This document shows positions 60,770 to 64,000 of a stretch of 64,000 bases of DNA, in pieces. A program made the translations under genes and the position numbers. The notes under the pieces are model-generated. The model was given only the letters and a program-made list of their open reading frames with translations, was not told where the DNA came from and ran no database searches. The stretch comes from NORP233 sp050186825 (GTDB taxonomy: Bacteria > Planctomycetota > J058): the NCBI GenBank assembly GCA_050186825.1, contig JBFWYD010000005.1, positions 155,187-219,186 on the forward strand, given 5' to 3'. The number at the start of each line of letters is the position of its first letter. Position 1 is the stretch's first letter.

Positions 60770-60889
60770 GGGGGCGGATTGTAGACCTGCGCCCGCGGCG
60801 GCGCCCGGACGAGGCGAACCCCCTCGGTCCCGAGCGTCCCCGCCCTCCGCTACACTCCCCGCCATGCTCCTCCCCTCCCCGGTGCACCC

Positions 60890-63457
60890 GTGAGCTCGCG
60901 CCCGCGCGAGGCGCTCGAGTTCTTCCGCGCCATCGCGGACGGCAAGGTGCAGCTCAACGCCCACGACCCCAGCCACGCGCACGCCCTGCGCGCGGCCTGC
61001 GGCGCGGTGGAGCGCTTCGCGAGCCTGGTCGAGCTCGTGCCCGAGCTGGCCGCGGCCGAGCTGGCCGCGGCCGGAGGCGACGACCCGGACGCGCTGGAGC
61101 GCCAGCGCGGGACCCTCGAGCGGCTGCGCCAGGCGATCCAGGAGCGGCTGAGCGCGGTCGAGGCCAAGCTCGAGGAGCTGGCGCGCAAGCAGGCGCTCGA
61201 GAACGCGCCCGCCTGGCGGCTGGGCGCCGCCGGGGACCCGGAGTTCCCGGGGGTCGTGGCCATCGACCTCGGCAGCAGCAACGTGGTGTGCGCGCACTGG
61301 AACTACCAGGCCGCGGACCCGGTGGTCTCCGCCTACGAGCCGCTGGCGGTCAACGTGCTCGACGCCGCCGGCTTCGCCCAGCTCGCCGAGCCGAGCTTCC
61401 TCACGGGCGACGAGGCCCTGCGGCACAAGTCGCAGATCAACCTCTACCGCTCCTTCCGGCGCCTGCTCGGGACCCAGACCCAGAGCCGCCCGGCCGTGAC
61501 CGGCGGGACGATCACCCAGGTCGGCGTGGGCGACCTGGCGGCGGCCGTGCTGCAACGCCTGCTCCAGCGCCTCGGCCGCGAGGTCTCGGCCGGCCCGGTC
61601 CACTTCCCGCACGTGGTCGTGACCGTCCCCGCCACGGGCGACCAGGCCTTCGAGTACCAGCTGCGCCAGGTGTGCGCGCGCCTGGGGCTCGTGGCCCGCA
61701 CCGACCTCGACGAGGCCACCGCGGCCGGCGTCTACTACCTGCTCCGCCCCCTGCTCCTGCGCGACTACGCGCGCGAGCGCCGCTCCGACGGCGAGCCGGC
61801 CACGCCCGCCGACTACTACGCGCGCCACTACGGGCTGCACGAGGGCGCGCCGCTCTACGTGCTGTGCATAGACCTCGGCGGCGGGACCACCGACCTGGCC
61901 CTGCTCCGGCTCCAGCTCGAGCAGGACCACCGCTCGGCCCGCGTGCACATCGAGGTCACCGGGACCTCGGGCACCGGGGACCTCTCGGGCGAGGGGCTGA
62001 CCCTGTTCCTGTTCGAACTGCTCAAGCGCCGCCTGGCGCTGGCGCTCGCGCATCCGCGCCGCGCGCTGGGCGGGGCCCGGCCCGACCCCGAGCCGCCGCA
62101 CCTCCATCCCTGGATGGAGTACCACCGGCTCGAGGTCGGCCTGACCGACGTGACCCTGGCCGGGCGGCTCGACAAGGGCTACCGGCTCCTGCTCGAGCGC
62201 TGGGACGAGGTGATGGGCACGGGCGCCCTGGACCCGGCCCTGCGCGAGGCGGTGGACGCCTTCTGCCCCACGATCAGCGAGGGCGCGCCGCGCCAGGGCG
62301 CCAAGTTCCGCAAGGCGAACTTCCGCTGGCTGTGGGAGGAGGCCGAGCGGCTCAAGCGCGAGGTGTGCGCGGCGCGCAGCGCGCGCGAGCGGGCGGCCGG
62401 CGGGCTGGCCAGCGCCGGCCCGGCCCGGGCGCGGCTCGACCTCTCGACCGCGCCGACCTTCCCCCACAAGCTCGACCTGCACGAGTGGCTGGAGAAGAAG
62501 GGGCGCGTGGACCCGCGCGAGCCCGCGCTGCCCGACGCGCTGGCGATCTCCTCGGACGACATCGACACCTTCGTGCGCCGCCGCGGGGCCGAGCCCCTGG
62601 CGCGCGCGCTGCGCTCGCTGGTGGGCGGCGAGCGGCTGGGGCGCGTGGTCCTGGCCGGCAACGGCGCGCACGCCGCGCGGCCCGTGGTCGAGGAGGTGCT
62701 CGCGGCCGAGCTGGGCCTGGCGGCCGAGCACGTGGTGTTCAGCCCGGAGGAGGCCAAGCGCGCGGTGGCCAAGGGCGCCTGCCTGTGGGCGATCGGCAAC
62801 CGCCTGGAGGGGATCGAGGTCAGCCTGACCCGCGCGCTGCGGCACCCGACCGGGCTGGCGCTGGTCAGCGCCCTCAAGAGCGAGTCGCTGTTCCGCCAGG
62901 GCGAGGCCATCGACCTGTTCGGCTACGCCCAGCCCGAGACGCGCGAGGGCGACGCCGCGGACAAGCTGATCCAGGTCGACCGCGAGGTCGGCGGGCAGCT
63001 CGAGCCCTTCCTGATGTTCGACCCGCGCCAGGGCACCCCGCTCCAGCCCATCGCCAGCTACCCCGTCGCACGCACCCCGGGGCTGACCATCCCGGCCGTC
63101 GACGCCTTCCTCGAGGCCCACCTCGACGCCGGGCGCTGCCGCTTCACGGTCCGCGACCCGCACCAGTACGTGCAGAACGACGCGGCCGAGTGGGTCAGCC
63201 AGGCCGAGGTCTTCGCCTCGCTCCGCGCGCGGATGAGCAGCGAGGAGGTGATCGCCTGGCTCGAGGGCGGCGCCGCGCCGCTCCAGCACGGGCCGCCGCC
63301 CGGCAAGGCCTTCCATCGCTACTACATGGACGAGACCCGCCAGCTGTTCCTCGTGTTCTGCGCCGGCGGCGAGAAGCTCCTGGTCAAGGGCACCGTGGTC
63401 GAGCAGGCCCGCCGCGAAGTCCCGCCCGACCAGGACCCCTGGTCTGGCGTCCACTGA
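60890..63457 (+). CDS. Hsp70/actin-fold ATPase-like protein
   Basis: An 855-residue protein with a GTG start. The N-terminal 110 residues are helical. VVAIDLGSSNVVCAHW (about 122) is phosphate loop 1, VLCIDLGGGTTDLALLRL (about 325) phosphate loop 2 and GRVVLAGNGAHAARPVVEEVL (about 586) the adenosine motif, in Hsp70 order. A large insertion (about 385-560) and a non-Hsp70 C-terminus separate it from DnaK. Overall size and layout recall SrfB-like and other large Hsp70-like proteins of unknown role. No membrane helix. Its stop codon lies in the left arm of a long inverted repeat. It is divergent from the sugar operon. Confidence 0.78.
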   Translation: MSSRPREALEFFRAIADGKVQLNAHDPSHAHALRAACGAVERFASLVELVPELAAAELAAAGGDDPDALERQRGTLERLRQAIQERLSAVEAKLEELARKQALENAPAWRLGAAGDPEFPGVVAIDLGSSNVVCAHWNYQAADPVVSAYEPLAVNVLDAAGFAQLAEPSFLTGDEALRHKSQINLYRSFRRLLGTQTQSRPAVTGGTITQVGVGDLAAAVLQRLLQRLGREVSAGPVHFPHVVVTVPATGDQAFEYQLRQVCARLGLVARTDLDEATAAGVYYLLRPLLLRDYARERRSDGEPATPADYYARHYGLHEGAPLYVLCIDLGGGTTDLALLRLQLEQDHRSARVHIEVTGTSGTGDLSGEGLTLFLFELLKRRLALALAHPRRALGGARPDPEPPHLHPWMEYHRLEVGLTDVTLAGRLDKGYRLLLERWDEVMGTGALDPALREAVDAFCPTISEGAPRQGAKFRKANFRWLWEEAERLKREVCAARSARERAAGGLASAGPARARLDLSTAPTFPHKLDLHEWLEKKGRVDPREPALPDALAISSDDIDTFVRRRGAEPLARALRSLVGGERLGRVVLAGNGAHAARPVVEEVLAAELGLAAEHVVFSPEEAKRAVAKGACLWAIGNRLEGIEVSLTRALRHPTGLALVSALKSESLFRQGEAIDLFGYAQPETREGDAADKLIQVDREVGGQLEPFLMFDPRQGTPLQPIASYPVARTPGLTIPAVDAFLEAHLDAGRCRFTVRDPHQYVQNDAAEWVSQAEVFASLRARMSSEEVIAWLEGGAAPLQHGPPPGKAFHRYYMDETRQLFLVFCAGGEKLLVKGTVVEQARREVPPDQDPWSGVH

Positions 63458-63533
63458 TTCGGAGAGGTCTGCGCCTCGGGAGGGGGCGAGTGTGGGCGAG
63501 GGGGGGATGACGGCGCAGACCACTCCGAATCAG
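63454..63533 (+). terminator. Long inverted repeat at the end of the Hsp70-like gene
   Basis: The arms are CTGATTCGGAGAGGTCTGCG followed by CC (63454-63475) and GGCGCAGACCACTCCGAATC followed by AG (63512-63533), 22 bases with one mismatch and a 36-base loop. The stop TGA is in the left arm. It is too long for a simple terminator, but it could still act as one. Confidence 0.6.
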
Positions 63534-64000
63534 GATTGGTTGGCGTGGATAGAGGGGGCGTGGTTGGGCGCAATCGACGGGGTTGGCCTCGTTGAATTGG
63601 ACCGATGCCCCTCGGAGCGGCGAGGGCGCGAAGAGTAGCGAAGAGTAGGGCTGTCGCCTCCACCACGACCTCCATGGCGGGGCCAAGAGGAACCGAGGCC
63701 GAGACCGAGACCCAGGCCGAGACCGAGGCCGAGGCCGAGACCCAGGCCGAGACCGAGGCCGAGACCGAGACCGAGGTCGAGACCGAGGCCGAGTCCGAGT
63801 CCGAGGCCGAGGCCGAGACCGAGTCCGAGTCCGAGTCCGAGTCCGAGTCCTTAGCGCGACCGCCGCAGTGCATCAGGGGCTTCGTGCCCGTGCCCGTGCC
63901 CGTGCCCGTGCCCGTGCCCGCCTCTCGATACGACCCCGCCACGGAGACGCGCCCTCGCTCACTCCTGGCGATCTCCGCGGCCTCTGCGATCTCTGCGCTG
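63534..64000. repeat. Repeat-rich end of window: CCGAGN array, GTGCCC tract, dispersed module
   Basis: No gene is seen. It holds the hexamer array CCGAGN (63692-63851, reverse orientation of the one at 36321-36590), six GTGCCC units (63884-63919) and the start of the GATCTCCGCGG-CTCTGCGATC module (63964-64000). That module is cut by the window edge. Confidence 0.85.

Noticed and set aside
1..64000. tRNA, rRNA, integrase, transposase or prophage genes
   Set aside because: Gaps between genes were read on both strands; none has a tRNA-like cloverleaf or rRNA stretch, and no ORF resembles a recombinase or phage protein.

Overview
The window is very GC-rich (well above 70% by eye) and gene-dense. 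It shows no rRNA, tRNA, CRISPR array, prophage or transposase. The gene content fits a large-genome bacterium of the Planctomycetota or a similar lineage such as Myxococcota: Ser/Thr kinases with a transmembrane segment and TPR tails, an ECF sigma/anti-sigma pair, CxxC-type zinc ribbons, PPi-type phosphofructokinase, vWA/HEAT proteins and many lipoproteins. This assignment is inferred from gene content only; no marker gene settles it.

Layout. 1-5.8 kb: two paralogous lipoprotein alpha/beta hydrolases and an SH3/RlpA-like protein. 5.8-9.5 kb: a globin-coupled diguanylate cyclase, a 33-bp minisatellite, leucine dehydrogenase and a HAD phosphatase. 9.8-14.8 kb: a NodU-type carbamoyltransferase, a lipoprotein with an SNase-like C-terminus, a DAACS transporter and a NYN protein. 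15-20 kb: a 1625-aa TPR kinase. 20.3-26.4 kb (minus): hemL-hemE-hemG followed without clear breaks by an ECF sigma factor, a zinc-binding anti-sigma-like membrane protein and a small membrane protein. 26.6-31.8 kb: a second kinase, a DUF1304-like protein, a PAS hybrid histidine kinase and a lipoprotein MsrA whose catalytic Cys codon is UGA. 31.8-35.4 kb: an unrecognised 1180-aa protein. 35.4-37 kb: repeat-rich DNA. 37-41.2 kb: ffh, a flavoprotein/polyferredoxin fusion and the peroxiredoxin bcp. 41.3-45 kb: small membrane and regulatory proteins. 45-50 kb: an SSB-like protein, a vWA/HEAT protein and a McrB-like AAA+ protein. 50-54.7 kb: a zinc-ribbon protein, a PEP-synthase-like phosphotransferase and a DEDD exonuclease. 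54.9-57.2 kb: PPi-PFK and a saccharopine-dehydrogenase-like enzyme. 57.3-60.8 kb (minus): an overlapping surface-sugar operon (epimerase, nucleotide-sugar dehydrogenase, GT2, SRPBCC protein). 60.9-63.5 kb: an Hsp70-like ATPase, then repeats to the window end.

Two themes stand out. First, MsrA: the reading frame runs through a single in-frame TGA exactly at the active-site Cys and stays open as a well-conserved MsrA to the normal end, with a stable hairpin just downstream. This is best explained as a selenoprotein. Second, the region carries several families of short non-autonomous repeats, and at least two protein genes seem to have absorbed them in frame. A covarying two-hairpin element sits after codon 2 of ffh, with a second copy upstream of the SSB-like gene, and several modules sit inside the anti-sigma-like gene. 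This resembles the Rickettsia palindromic elements in behaviour. A separate 224-233 bp MITE-like element occurs twice, and its termini supply TGA stop codons to neighbouring genes.
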